Assembly (NCBI GenBank): GCA_963792915.1
Contig: CAWBYD010000004.1
Coordinates: forward strand, 372,001-436,000
Direction: 5' to 3'
DNA length: 64,000 bases
Source of the DNA: Solirubrobacter sp963792915
GTDB taxonomy: Bacteria; Actinomycetota; Thermoleophilia; Solirubrobacterales; Solirubrobacteraceae
The notes under the pieces are model-generated. The model had not been told where the DNA came from, searched no databases, and saw nothing but the letters and a program-made list of their open reading frames with translations. Position 1 is the stretch's first letter. Each line of letters opens with the position of its first letter. A program made the translations under genes and the position numbers. Of the stretch, positions 8,245 through 16,069 are shown piece by piece.

Positions 8245-9830
8245 GTGCCGCTGGATCGCGTATCCGCGTCGTATCGCGCTCGTCGGCGCGGGCCGTGGTA
8301 CAGGCCCGCGATCGAGCCGTTGCCGCCCGAGCCGGGCCGCCTGGTCGTCCACGCGCTGCTGGCTCGGGCACGGCGTGCGCGGGGGTGCGCGACGCCGGGT
8401 GACGATCGTCTGGAGGCGCGGGTGTATGCGCTGAAGCGGTATCTGTTCCGGCTCGGGCACGCAGCGCGCTCGGGGCGGTTCGCGTGCTCGATCGAGCAGC
8501 TGGTCATCGGGTTGGCGCCGGTGATGGGCTGGGGCACCCCGCCCGTGGACGCGTTGGAGCGTGGCCGGTTTGTGGCGGCGCATCGGCGGTCGGTGCAGCG
8601 TTGGCTCGACGACCTGCAGGTCAGCGGCGTGATCGCGCATGAGCCCGAGCGCGACGGCAGGGGCTTGTGGTGGCGGACGCAGATCGTGCTGCAGGCGGCG
8701 CCCGCGCCGAGCGCGGAGGAGTTGCGCGTCGCTGAGCGCCGGGCGCGTGGCTGGAGGCGGCGTGAGCGGGCGCGTAGCCGCCGGCCGCGGCGGGCGCGGT
8801 CGCTGGGCGCGATCCGCCGCGCCGGCGGGGTCCCGAGTGCGAGCACTCGGCGGCGGCTGGCGCGGGCGCGGTGGCGCGCGATCGCCGAGGCGCGTCGACG
8901 CCGTCGTGTCGAGGCGGAGATCGCCGCGGCGCGGGCTCGTAGAGATTTGACGCATCCCGTTGGAGCGCCACCTCCGGCGGCGCAGGTGTTGGTGTCCCCG
9001 CAACGCTCGCGGAGAGCTGAGACGACACGGATCCCGGCGCCACTCGCATGGCCGGCAGTTCGAACGGTCTCGAGCTCAGTAGCGGTTGTCGATCAGACGG
9101 GCGCGCGCACTCGCGCGACCACCGGACCGGAGTCGGGCTCGCAGCCGCAGCGAACGGCATGCACCGAGGAGGTCGCGCGCCTGTCGCGCCACGATTTCGA
9201 CGCGCTGGTGGTGCATCGTGTCGCGGCGCGACGTGAGGCGGCTGGCTGGCGTGAGGACGTGATCGCTCGGCAGGCGTCGGCGCGGGCGGTGAGCGTGCTG
9301 GGGTGGCCGATGGGTCGGGCGTGTCCGTTGGGGCGCTTGCGAGAGGCGTGGGTGACGTATCGCTACGGGCCGGCCATGGTGGCCCGCTCGGGCCGGCGGC
9401 CGCCGGCCGGGTCACGCCGGCGCTGGCGGCTCGCCTCGCGCACGACGCCGCCCGGATCGCCGGCGCTCGCTCGCGAGCCGTGGCCCGGGGCGCGGCCGCG
9501 GCGTCGCCGTCGCCGTGGCGGTTCGCGTTTCGGACCGGGGCGCCGCGGCGCGAGACCGCCGAACAGCGCCGCCGGCGCGTCCGCGATGGCGTGCTGATAG
9601 CCGGCGGCGATCCCGCGGCGTGGCCGAACGCGCAGCTCGCGCTCGCCCACTTCGCCGGTGCGCTCGGCCGCGCCGTCGAGCTCGTCGAGCCCGACCGTTT
9701 TGAGGAGCTCGACGGCGTCGGCGCGCGCGCCGCGCGCTACCGGGCCGACCTGGCCCGCGGCCGCTGGCAGCTCCCCCACGACCTGCAGCACCCGATCGAA
9801 CCCGCCCGTCCTAAGGAGGCACGTCCATGA
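8245..9830 (+). pseudogene. Winged-helix replication-type protein, frameshifted
   Basis: The first gene of the island operon. The frame from about 8245 encodes a winged-helix region ('YALKRYLFRLGHAARSGRF', 'RRSVQRWLDDLQVSGVI', 'GRGLWWRTQIVL') of the kind seen in replication or regulatory proteins of actinobacterial mobile elements. An Arg-rich linker and a second region ('HDFDALVVHRVAARREAAGW') follow. Near 9385-9400 the coherent reading moves to another frame ('AGRVTPALAARLAHDAARIA' to the end at 9830), equivalent to losing one base in a G/C run. The start is uncertain; GTG 8245 is only one option. The stop overlaps the next ATG (9827-9830, ATGA). It could be a decayed gene or carry a sequencing error. 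Confidence 0.6.
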
Positions 9831-9921
9831 CCGCACCAGCCCCGCTCCACCACGCCAACGGCTCGCCACCGCCGAGCCGACGGGACCTCGCACGCGCCGC
9901 TCGTTGCGCCCGGACCGCTGG

Positions 9922-10236
9922 ATGTCCACGCGCGACCCGATCGCTCTCCGCCGGGACGGTCGCCGCGGCTGGACGCGGTTGCGCGTCGGCGCGCGCGCTC
10001 AGCTGCGCAGGTGCGCCGCTGCGCTCACCCGCCGTCGCGTCGCGGCGCAATCGAGCCGGTGCGCTCGTGCGCTCGTTCGCCGCGGCGTCGCTGCGCATCC
10101 GTGTCGCTGCGCTGCTGCGCTGGTCTGCCGCCGCGTCGCTGCGTCGCTGCGCAGCCGCGCGCGAGCGCACGCCCGCAGCAGCGCGGCCACGCAGTGGCGC
10201 AGTTGCGCGATTGCGCGCGCCGGGGGTGCGCGGTGA
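9922..10236 (+). CDS. Cys/Arg/Ala-rich protein of 16-residue repeats
   Basis: Read from ATG 9922 this gives 104 residues. After 'MSTRDPIALRRDGRRGW' come four to five imperfect 16-residue repeats with consensus xxRCAxALxRRxVAAx; the later copies diverge. At DNA level the period is about 48 bp, a multiple of three, and the stop overlaps the parA start as GTGA (10233-10236), which favours this frame. A strong ribosome site (AAGGAGG, 9813-9819) sits before ATG 9827 in a different frame, so the original gene may have begun there and suffered a one-base loss between about 9850 and 9920. The repeats are highly basic and Cys-bearing, so nucleic-acid or metal binding is possible. I recognise no family. 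Confidence 0.45.
   Translation: MSTRDPIALRRDGRRGWTRLRVGARAQLRRCAAALTRRRVAAQSSRCARALVRRGVAAHPCRCAAALVCRRVAASLRSRARAHARSSAATQWRSCAIARAGGAR
10195..10218 (+). promoter_or_regulatory. Three 8-bp iterated repeats just upstream of parA
   Basis: TGGCGCAG, TTGCGCGA and TTGCGCGC follow one another with an exact 8-bp period, ending 14 nt before the parA start. Small-ParA (type Ib) partition systems use short direct repeats at 7-8 bp spacing upstream of parA as the operator/centromere bound by a ribbon-helix-helix partner, and such a partner may be encoded at 11061. The repeats also lie inside the coding sequence of the Cys/Arg-repeat protein. Suggestive only. Confidence 0.35.
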
Positions 10237-11064
10237 GCGTGGTGGTGGCGGTGCTCAATCGCAAGGGCGGCGCGGGCAAGACGTCGTTGACGAAGGATCT
10301 CGGGTTCGCGCTCGCGGAGTGCGGGTTGCGGGTGTTGCAGGTTGGGCTCGATCCGCAGTCTTCGCTTGAGGTGTTGGCGGGCCTGGGGTTTGACACGCCG
10401 CCGGAGCGGACCGTGAGCCGGCTCTTGATGCCCGAGGAGTTCGACGACACGGTCCCACTTGGGGCGGTGGTGCACGAGACGCGCTGGGGCACGTGGTTGG
10501 TGCCGGCGAGTACGGCGTTGGCGAGCGCGGAGCGGGCGCTTGGCGAGCGGTCCGGGGTGGCGCGAGCCAGCGCCTGCGCCGAGGCCTGCAACGGCTGGGG
10601 GTGCGGGAGCGCTTCGAGGTCGTGTTGGTCGATTGTCCGCCCGGGATGACGGCGTTGACGATGAACGCGCTGGTCGCGGCCGACAGCGGCTGGTCCCGAC
10701 GCAGCTGGACTTTCTCTCGGTCGCGGGGCTGGCGGTGTTGATGGAGACCGTCGAGGAGGTCCGCGCCTACGACAACCCCGCGTTGCGCTACTGGGGGATC
10801 GTCGGCGTGCAGGCCGATGAGCGGACCCGGCACGCGCGCGAGATCCGCGCACAGCTCGAGCGCCTGTTCGGCCCGGACTCCGGGGGCGCGCTGTGCGGGG
10901 CGACGATCCGGCACAGCACGCGGGTCCGTGACGCGCACGCCGCGGGCCTGGCGGTCGGCCAGACCGACCCGGGCCATCCGGTCAGCCAGGACTACCGCGA
11001 CCTCGCGGCCGAGGTGATCGTCCGGGCGCGCGTCGAGCTTGCCGCGATCGGAGCGGATCGATGA
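10233..11064 (+). pseudogene. parA: ParA-type partition ATPase, two frameshifts
   Basis: The translation starts at GTG 10233 with the deviant Walker A motif 'NRKGGAGKTS' and the Walker A' strand 'VLQVGLDPQSS'. The frame then changes near 10555-10565; the next frame carries Walker B ('RFEVVLVDCPPGM'). It changes again near 10683-10690, after which 'RLVPTQLDFLSVAGL' to 'VELAAIGADR' completes the protein. Both changes equal loss of one base, and in the second a C appears to be missing in 'gcggctggtc'. About 277 residues would result, the size of a small (type Ib) ParA. It is coupled to the following gene by ATGA. As written the gene is broken; a sequencing error is the alternative. Confidence 0.75.
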
Positions 11065-11465
11065 GCGCGGTCCGGCGCGCCGATGCCGGCGCGGCCGTCG
11101 CGGGGCTGTTCGCGCGCTCGAGCGCGACCGGCGGGCTCGCCGGCCGCAACACGCCAACCGGCCAGCCCGCCGCGAGCGGTGTCGCTGCCGCGGGGGCCCG
11201 GGTGCGCCAGAGCGTGGAGCTCACCGAGGCCGACTCGGCCTACCTGCGCAGCCTGGCGCGCCCGGTGCGGACCGGACAGCCGCGGACGCTGGGGATCAAG
11301 TTCCTCGCGACCGGCGTGCTCGAGGCCGCAGTGGAGCTGCTGCGCCTGGTCGAGGTCGACCTGCACGGCGTCCGGGCCGGCGATCGCGCCGAGCTCGCGA
11401 TCCGCGCCCGGGCGGCCCTGCTAGACGCCGCCGCCCAAGTCACGGGCGAGGAAGGCGCCGAGTGA
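11061..11465 (+). CDS. Probable ribbon-helix-helix partition partner (ParB-like)
   Basis: A 134-residue protein starting at ATG 11061 inside the parA stop (ATGA). Residues 1-45 are Ala/Gly-rich and probably disordered. From about 48 the pattern 'RQSVELT', a helix 'EADSAYLRSLARPV', then 'FLATGVLEAAVELLRL' fits strand-helix-helix of a CopG/MetJ fold, although this is a visual match. A flexible tail plus RHH, encoded right after a small ParA, is the layout of type Ib centromere-binding proteins such as ParG and omega. This is the only gene of the coupled operon that reads without a suspected lesion. Confidence 0.5.
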   Translation: MSAVRRADAGAAVAGLFARSSATGGLAGRNTPTGQPAASGVAAAGARVRQSVELTEADSAYLRSLARPVRTGQPRTLGIKFLATGVLEAAVELLRLVEVDLHGVRAGDRAELAIRARAALLDAAAQVTGEEGAE

Positions 11466-11507
11466 CCGGGCGGCTCTCCAGGTCGGGCGTGCGGCGACGG
11501 GCCGGCG

Positions 11508-11702
11508 TTAGGCGAGCGCGAGGACGAGCTGGAGCACGCCGTTGGTCGCGAGCAGCGTGCCGAGGAATAGCCACAGGATCGTCGGCGTCGCCGCCGGCGA
11601 GCCGCGTCGTCGAGCTCGCGCCCCGAGCCGCTGACGGCCCGCGATCATCACGACTGCGGTCGCCAGCAGCGCGATGCCGAGCACGGCCTGGGCGATCTGC
11701 AT
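11508..11702 (-). CDS. Small two-helix membrane protein in the island
   Basis: A 64-residue protein with two hydrophobic helices ('AVLGIALLATAVVMIAG' and 'TILWLFLGTLLATNGVLQLV') joined by a basic loop ('RQRLGARARRRG'), a hairpin with the loop probably cytoplasmic. It lies opposite to the other island genes, with its start facing the origin-like block. Small proteins of this type are common in actinobacterial mobile elements. No function can be assigned. Confidence 0.5.
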   Translation of the reverse strand: MQIAQAVLGIALLATAVVMIAGRQRLGARARRRGSPAATPTILWLFLGTLLATNGVLQLVLALA

Positions 11703-12121
11703 CGGTCGCAGTATCGCCGCGATGGCGGGCGTTGATCGCTTCGGGCGGGTGGGTCGGCGGTGGGTGTTCGGGGGGTGGGGCGCTGTGGATTTTGCTGTGG
11801 ATTGGGTTCCGTAGCGCCCGTCCGCTGATCCCAGTGTTCATGCGGGGTTGGTGGGGGGCCTGGCTCCGACCCCGCCCGCACCACGTTCATTCTTCTCGGG
11901 TTCGGTCGGGGTCGGAGCCAGTCCCCCCAAGAAGTGGTGGTGAGAGATCAGCGGACGTGCGGAGTCATCTAAGGACAGAAAACCAGAAAGACAGAAAGCA
12001 GAAGAAAGAGACAGGGAGGAGGGCAGGCGTCGGCGGCCGGAGACGGAGAAAGAGAAGGACGAACGGGCGGGCAGGGCCGGGCGGGCAGCGAGCGCGGTAG
12101 CCGGGGTGCGGGTGGTGGCGG
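11703..12121. other. Non-coding origin-like or oriT-like block
   Basis: About 420 bases without a convincing gene but rich in structure. (1) The unit gctgtggatt occurs at 11782 and 11794, 12 bp apart; its complement aatccaca shares TCCACA with a DnaA box but differs at two positions. (2) A nested inverted repeat spans 11819-11957. (3) From about 11970 to 12063 the plus strand is nearly all purine (gacagaaaaccagaaagaca and on), far AT-richer than the surroundings. Box-like repeats, a large palindrome and a strand-asymmetric AT-rich tract, between partition genes and a replication-relaxation-type gene, are what one expects of a replication or transfer origin. The function is inferred. Confidence 0.45.
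11819..11957. repeat. Nested inverted repeat, 139 nt
   Basis: The outer arms cgtccgctgatc (11819-11830) and gatcagcggacg (11946-11957) pair perfectly over 12 bp. Inside them a 21-nt arm (11853-11873, core ctggctccgacccc) pairs with 11908-11928 with one mismatch, leaving a 34-nt loop that contains the AT-rich segment cattcttctc. Two independent perfect or near-perfect arms in one frame are very unlikely by chance. The structure could be a cruciform at an origin, an oriT palindrome, or a short miniature element bounded by the 12-bp ends. Confidence 0.85.
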
Positions 12122-12945
12122 GTGAGCGGTCGCGGCGGCAGGGTGCGCGGGCCGGGGTGGCGCAGTGTGGAGGCGTTGCGGTGGCTTGCGCGGGTCGAGG
12201 TCGCGGGCGTTGAGCCGCTCGGGCTGGCGTTGGGGTTCGGGCGTAGCGCGACGTATTCGCATCTCGCCCGGCTGGCGGAGGCGGGCCTGGTGGTCCGGTC
12301 GTTTGATCCCGGCGGCAGCGTGGTCGCGATCACCGCCGCGGGCCGACGCGAGGCCGGCGCCGATCGCGGGGACGTGCGCACCGGCTCGACGCATGGGTCG
12401 GGGTTGCGGCACGCGCGCGCGGTCTCGTGGGTCGCGGCGCTGCTGACGTTGCGGGAGCGCGAGTGGGTGAGCGACCGCGAGGCGCGCGGCCGTGAGGAGT
12501 GGTTGGTGCCGGTGGCGTGGTCGGGAGCCGGGCGCGTCATCGCCCGGATTTGGGGATCAGGGTGCGGGGTGCGCGGGTGGCGGTCGAGGTCGAGCTGTCG
12601 TTGAAGGGGCCGCGGCGTCTGGACGCGATCCTGCGGGGCTATGACGACGCGCTCGCGAATGGCCGGATCGCTGGCGGCCTGATCTACGTCTCAGACCGGC
12701 CCGACGTCCTGGACGCGGTCGCGCGCGCCGCCGGGCGGGTCGGTCTGTCCGAGCGGCGCTTCCGGCTGCGGCCGCTGGAGGAGATCCAGGCCGACGTTCA
12801 CCGCCTGACGCGGGAGCGTGCGGCGGCTCGCCAGGAACGCGTCGCGTCGAATTCGGGTGCGCTGGATTCTGGTCGAGCTGGCGCTCATGCTCTGACGGGA
12901 ACGCGTGAATCGTGGCGGGTGGACGAGCCCGGGGGTGCGGCGTGA
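12122..12945 (+). pseudogene. Replication-relaxation family protein, frameshifted
   Basis: The N-terminal part (GTG 12122) is a winged-helix region ('FGRSATYSHLARLAEAGLVV') followed by 'AVSWVAALLTLREREWVSD'. Near 12525-12535 the coherent frame changes by the equivalent of one lost base. The new frame continues 'SRARHRPDLGIRVRGARVAV', then 'EVELSLKGPRRLDAILRGY' and 'GLIYVSDRPDVLDAVARAAG', the pattern of the Replic_Relax family (HTH plus an endonuclease-like VEVELS-K core) found in actinobacterial plasmids and conjugative elements. About 274 residues would result if repaired. It follows the origin-like block directly, as in plasmids. The family call rests on motif recall. Confidence 0.6.
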
Positions 12946-13064
12946 CCGTGGGGCGTCTCGACGCGCACCCCCGGCCCGGCGAGCGCGCGACCGAGCGCCT
13001 CGCCCTGGGCGCTGCGGACCAGCACGGCGGCGTTCGAGGAGGCCTGCTCGACGACGTCGGCCAC
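12946..13064 (-). pseudogene. Remnant of an ABC-2 type transporter ATPase C-terminus
   Basis: Read on the minus strand from 13064, the segment gives 'VADVVEQASSNAAVLVRSAQ' then 'GEALGRALAGPGVRVETPHG'. This resembles the C-terminal regulatory segment after the nucleotide-binding domain of drug-type ABC-2 ATPases ('SVAEF...VRVRSP...L..GV.V'). No Walker motifs or ABC signature remain. The piece begins 3 nt after the stop of the Clp-like gene and runs into the end of the replication-relaxation gene, so it marks the right edge of the island and a past disruption. It is short and the identification is by eye. Confidence 0.4.
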
Positions 13065-13066
13065 CG

Positions 13067-16000
13067 CTACTCGACGAGGTCGAAGCCGCCGGCCAGCACG
13101 AAGTCCAGGCGGCCGGTCCGCCAGCCGCGCACGGCGTCGCGCACGAGCGGGGTCGGGCGCTCGCGGTAGCGGCGCACGATCCGCGCGCGCCCCGCGGCCG
13201 CCGCGGCGAGCGCCTCGGCGGGCGGCGGCCCGCCGGGCACGTCGGGCGCGACCGCGACCCGGACCCGCACCCGCTCGTAGCCGCCGTGCCCGTCAGGCCG
13301 TTCGAGCACGTGCAACCCGGCCTCCGGGCGCAGCGTGCGCAGCGACGCGAAGCCGCCGACCGAGGCCAGCAGCCGGTACCCGCGGCGGTTCGTGCGCTCC
13401 TCGAGCACCTCGAAGCGCATGCCGCGCTGGCGCGCCCAACCGCGGTACATGTCCGCCACGCGCGCGCCGAAGCCCGCCTCGCCGTCCACGCGCAGCAGCG
13501 CGTCGGCGGGCTCGCCCGCCTCCAGCGCGTCGAGCGCCTCGCGCAGCAGCAGCAGCCGCTGCGCCGCGCGGCGCACGATCGATCCCGCCCGCCCGCGGTT
13601 GAGCAGCGAGCCGGCGCTGCGCGCGCCGGCCTCGATGCGGTCGCGCAGCTCGATGCCGGCGAGGACCGAGACGCGCCCGCCGTCGTCCCAGAAGCCGGGC
13701 TCGCCCAGCCGCTCGAGCAGCGCGGCCTTCTCGGCCTGCCAGCCCGGATCATCGATCCGCGCCCGCACCTCGTCGTAGGCCGCGCGCAGCACGCCGGGCG
13801 CGTCGCCGCCGTCGCGTGCCAGCGCGACGAGCGACGCCGGCGCCTCGCGCGCCGGCTCGACCGGCTCCTGCGCGTCCGGGTCCACGAACGTGACGTCCAG
13901 GCCGGCCGCGCCCGCCCGCACGAACAGGAATTGGTCGCCGCGCGGGTAGTCGTGGGCGGCGATGGCGAGCGCCAGCGGCGTCAGGAAGTGCCGCTCCACG
14001 GCGCGCTTCAACGGCCTCGCGCCGAGGTCGGGCGTGAAGCCCTCGGCGAGCAGGAACTCGAGCGCCGAGTCATCCCACTCGACCGCCCAGTCGCGCGAGC
14101 GCAGCCCGCGCCGCGCCAGCACCGCCTCGAGCTCGGCCTCCAGGATGTCGCGCATGACCGGCCGCGACAGCGGGCGGAACACGACCACGCGGTCGATCCG
14201 GTTGAGGAACTCGCGCCGGAACGCCCGCGTCACCGCCTGGGTCACGCTGCCCGCGGTGAAGCCCGACTCCGGGTTGAAGCCGATCCCCGCGCCGGTCGGG
14301 ATCTTCGCCCCGAGGTTCGAGGTCATGATGATCACGGCGTGGCGGAAGTCCGCCGGCTCGCCGCGCGGATCGGACAGCCGCCCGTCGTCGAACACCTGCA
14401 GGAAGAGGTCCCAGACGCCCGGGTCGGCCTTCTCGAACTCGTCCAGCAGCACGACCGAGAACGGCTGGCGGCGGATCGCGCCGACCAGCGACGGATCGTC
14501 GAACTCGCCCTCGCCGAGCAGCCGGCGGGCGCTGCCGAAGCTCTGGTACTCGGACAGGTCGATCCGGATCATGCGCTCCGGCGAGCCGAACAGGAACTCC
14601 GCCAGCGCCTTGGCGATCTCGGTCTTGCCCGTACCGGTCGGTCCGACGAACAGCAGCACGGCCTGCGGGCGCGTCGGGTCCGTGAGCCCGGCCTTGACCA
14701 GCGCGACCCGCTCGACCACGCACTCCACCGCCTCGGGCTGGCCGACCACGCGGGTCGAGAAGAAGCGCCGTAGCGCGTCGACGTCCAGCCGCTCGGACTC
14801 GTTGAGCAGCGACAGCGGCAGGCCGGAGCGCTCCGCCACGGCGGCCAGCACGTCGGCGACCGTCGCGCCCGCCCCGGCGCGCCGCAGCAGCGAGAGGACC
14901 GACCCGGGCAGCGCGCCCGGCAGGTAGTGGCGCGCCAGCGCGAGCGCTTCGCGCGCCACCGGCCGCTCGGCCAGGCGCTCGGCCAGCGAGAGCGTCGCCG
15001 CCTCGCTCGCCGGCTCGACGCGCAGCGGCTCGAACAGGTCGCGCATGGCCGGGCGGGCGCGCAACAGCCGCTCGTAGGCCGCGGGGTCGATCTCGCCGGC
15101 GATCGCGATCCGCGCGCCGCCCTCCAGCGCGCGCAGCAGCATGTCGAGGATGCCGGTGCTCGAGTGCTTGTGGGTGCCGGCCCACAGCAGCTCCTCGAAG
15201 TGCGGGACGATCCACAGGACGTCGCGGCCGGCGAGCGTCGACGTGATCGTGCGCACGCGCGCCTCGAGCTGGCCGATGTACGTCTGGCCGGCGTTGACCT
15301 CGCTCGCGCCGGCTTCCAGCACGCCCCAGTGGCGCCGCGCCACGCGCGCGCCGAGCGCGCGCAGGCGGGCGCTGCGCCCCGTGCCGGACTCGCCGACCAC
15401 CAGCACCGGCCGGCGCTCGGTGACCCGTTCCTCGAGCTCGTCCAGCTGCGCGCCGAACGTCTCGTCGACGACGAGCTCGCGGTCGAGCGACCACGCGGCC
15501 GCGGACGTCCAGGTGCGCCCGATCTCGCTCATCGCGGTCAGCGCGCCGCCGACCGCCACGCGCGCCTCGAGCGGCGCGGCGATCCCGGGTGCCAGCACGT
15601 CGCCGAGCCGCCGCAGCAGGTGCAGCGTGCTCTGCAGCCAGACCTCGGGCACCGGGCCGATCGTGAAGTCCTCGTCGCGGCGCGCGATCAGCGCCCGCAG
15701 GTCCTCGAACGGCGCCTTCTGCCAGGCGGGTCCGCCCCACGTGAGGATGCGGTAGACGAGCCCGTCGCCGTAGTGGGTGTCGAGCGCGCGCAGCAGGAAG
15801 ACCGCGGTCTGCGGGCGGACGGGGCCGACGAGCTCGCCCAGCGCCTCGCCCAGATCCTCGTCGCGCTCGCGCCGCGCGAGCGCCTCGAGCGCCGCGCGCG
15901 CCGCGACCGGCTCGCCCTCGCGGGCGAGCTCGAGCAGCGCGTCGGAGGAGCGCCCGGCGTAGAGGTCGACGAGCTCGCCGAACGGCTCGGCGCCGAGCAG

Positions 16001-16069
16001 CGCCTTGGCCTTGCGCCACTCCTTCGGCAGCTCGTGCAGCGCGGCGAGCAGCTCCTCCTCGCGGGTCAC
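13067..16069 (-). CDS. Clp-type AAA+ ATPase fused to an RF2-like PCRF domain
   Basis: Exactly 1000 residues. Residues 1-190 are helical, with no Clp_N repeat seen. AAA-1 is degenerate: Walker A 'GESGTGRS' (226-233) has Arg232 for Lys, and the Walker B region reads 'LWIVPHFEEL'. AAA-2 is canonical: 'GPTGTGKT' (476-483), 'VVLLDEFEKA' (539-548), sensor 'TSN' (583-585), 'NRID' (623-626). From about 760 it resembles release factor 2: 'LGEPGFWDD', 'MYRGWARQRGMRFEVLEE' (874-891), then an RF-like tail 'RRYRERPTPLVRD...TGRLD'. The GGQ peptidyl-hydrolase domain is missing. The GTG start overlaps the M20 peptidase stop (GTGA). I infer an unfoldase or remodeller addressed to ribosomes or RF-binding partners; this is not shown. 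Confidence 0.85.
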   Translation of the reverse strand: MTREEELLAALHELPKEWRKAKALLGAEPFGELVDLYAGRSSDALLELAREGEPVAARAALEALARRERDEDLGEALGELVGPVRPQTAVFLLRALDTHYGDGLVYRILTWGGPAWQKAPFEDLRALIARRDEDFTIGPVPEVWLQSTLHLLRRLGDVLAPGIAAPLEARVAVGGALTAMSEIGRTWTSAAAWSLDRELVVDETFGAQLDELEERVTERRPVLVVGESGTGRSARLRALGARVARRHWGVLEAGASEVNAGQTYIGQLEARVRTITSTLAGRDVLWIVPHFEELLWAGTHKHSSTGILDMLLRALEGGARIAIAGEIDPAAYERLLRARPAMRDLFEPLRVEPASEAATLSLAERLAERPVAREALALARHYLPGALPGSVLSLLRRAGAGATVADVLAAVAERSGLPLSLLNESERLDVDALRRFFSTRVVGQPEAVECVVERVALVKAGLTDPTRPQAVLLFVGPTGTGKTEIAKALAEFLFGSPERMIRIDLSEYQSFGSARRLLGEGEFDDPSLVGAIRRQPFSVVLLDEFEKADPGVWDLFLQVFDDGRLSDPRGEPADFRHAVIIMTSNLGAKIPTGAGIGFNPESGFTAGSVTQAVTRAFRREFLNRIDRVVVFRPLSRPVMRDILEAELEAVLARRGLRSRDWAVEWDDSALEFLLAEGFTPDLGARPLKRAVERHFLTPLALAIAAHDYPRGDQFLFVRAGAAGLDVTFVDPDAQEPVEPAREAPASLVALARDGGDAPGVLRAAYDEVRARIDDPGWQAEKAALLERLGEPGFWDDGGRVSVLAGIELRDRIEAGARSAGSLLNRGRAGSIVRRAAQRLLLLREALDALEAGEPADALLRVDGEAGFGARVADMYRGWARQRGMRFEVLEERTNRRGYRLLASVGGFASLRTLRPEAGLHVLERPDGHGGYERVRVRVAVAPDVPGGPPPAEALAAAAAGRARIVRRYRERPTPLVRDAVRGWRTGRLDFVLAGGFDLVE

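Noticed and set aside
7708..9003. Long minus-strand frame from tRNA-Val into the island, possible integrase remnant
   Set aside because: No tyrosine-recombinase R-H-R-Y pattern or serine-recombinase motif could be read; its end is just the translated complement of the tRNA.
9811..10475. Minus-strand Arg/Ala-rich frames opposite the Cys/Arg-repeat gene
   Set aside because: They mirror the 48-bp repeats, have no start or stop overlap with neighbours, and run against the coupled operon.
7697..13064. A second copy of the tRNA-Val 3' end as an att site at the right edge of the island
   Set aside because: No stretch resembling ggttcgagcccgccaccgccc was seen between 12.8 and 13.1 kb, so tRNA-Val integration is only suggested by position.
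12912..13169. Plus-strand 85-codon frame at the island edge
   Set aside because: It is antisense to the Clp-RF 3' end and to the ABC-ATPase remnant, and its protein shows no coherent pattern.
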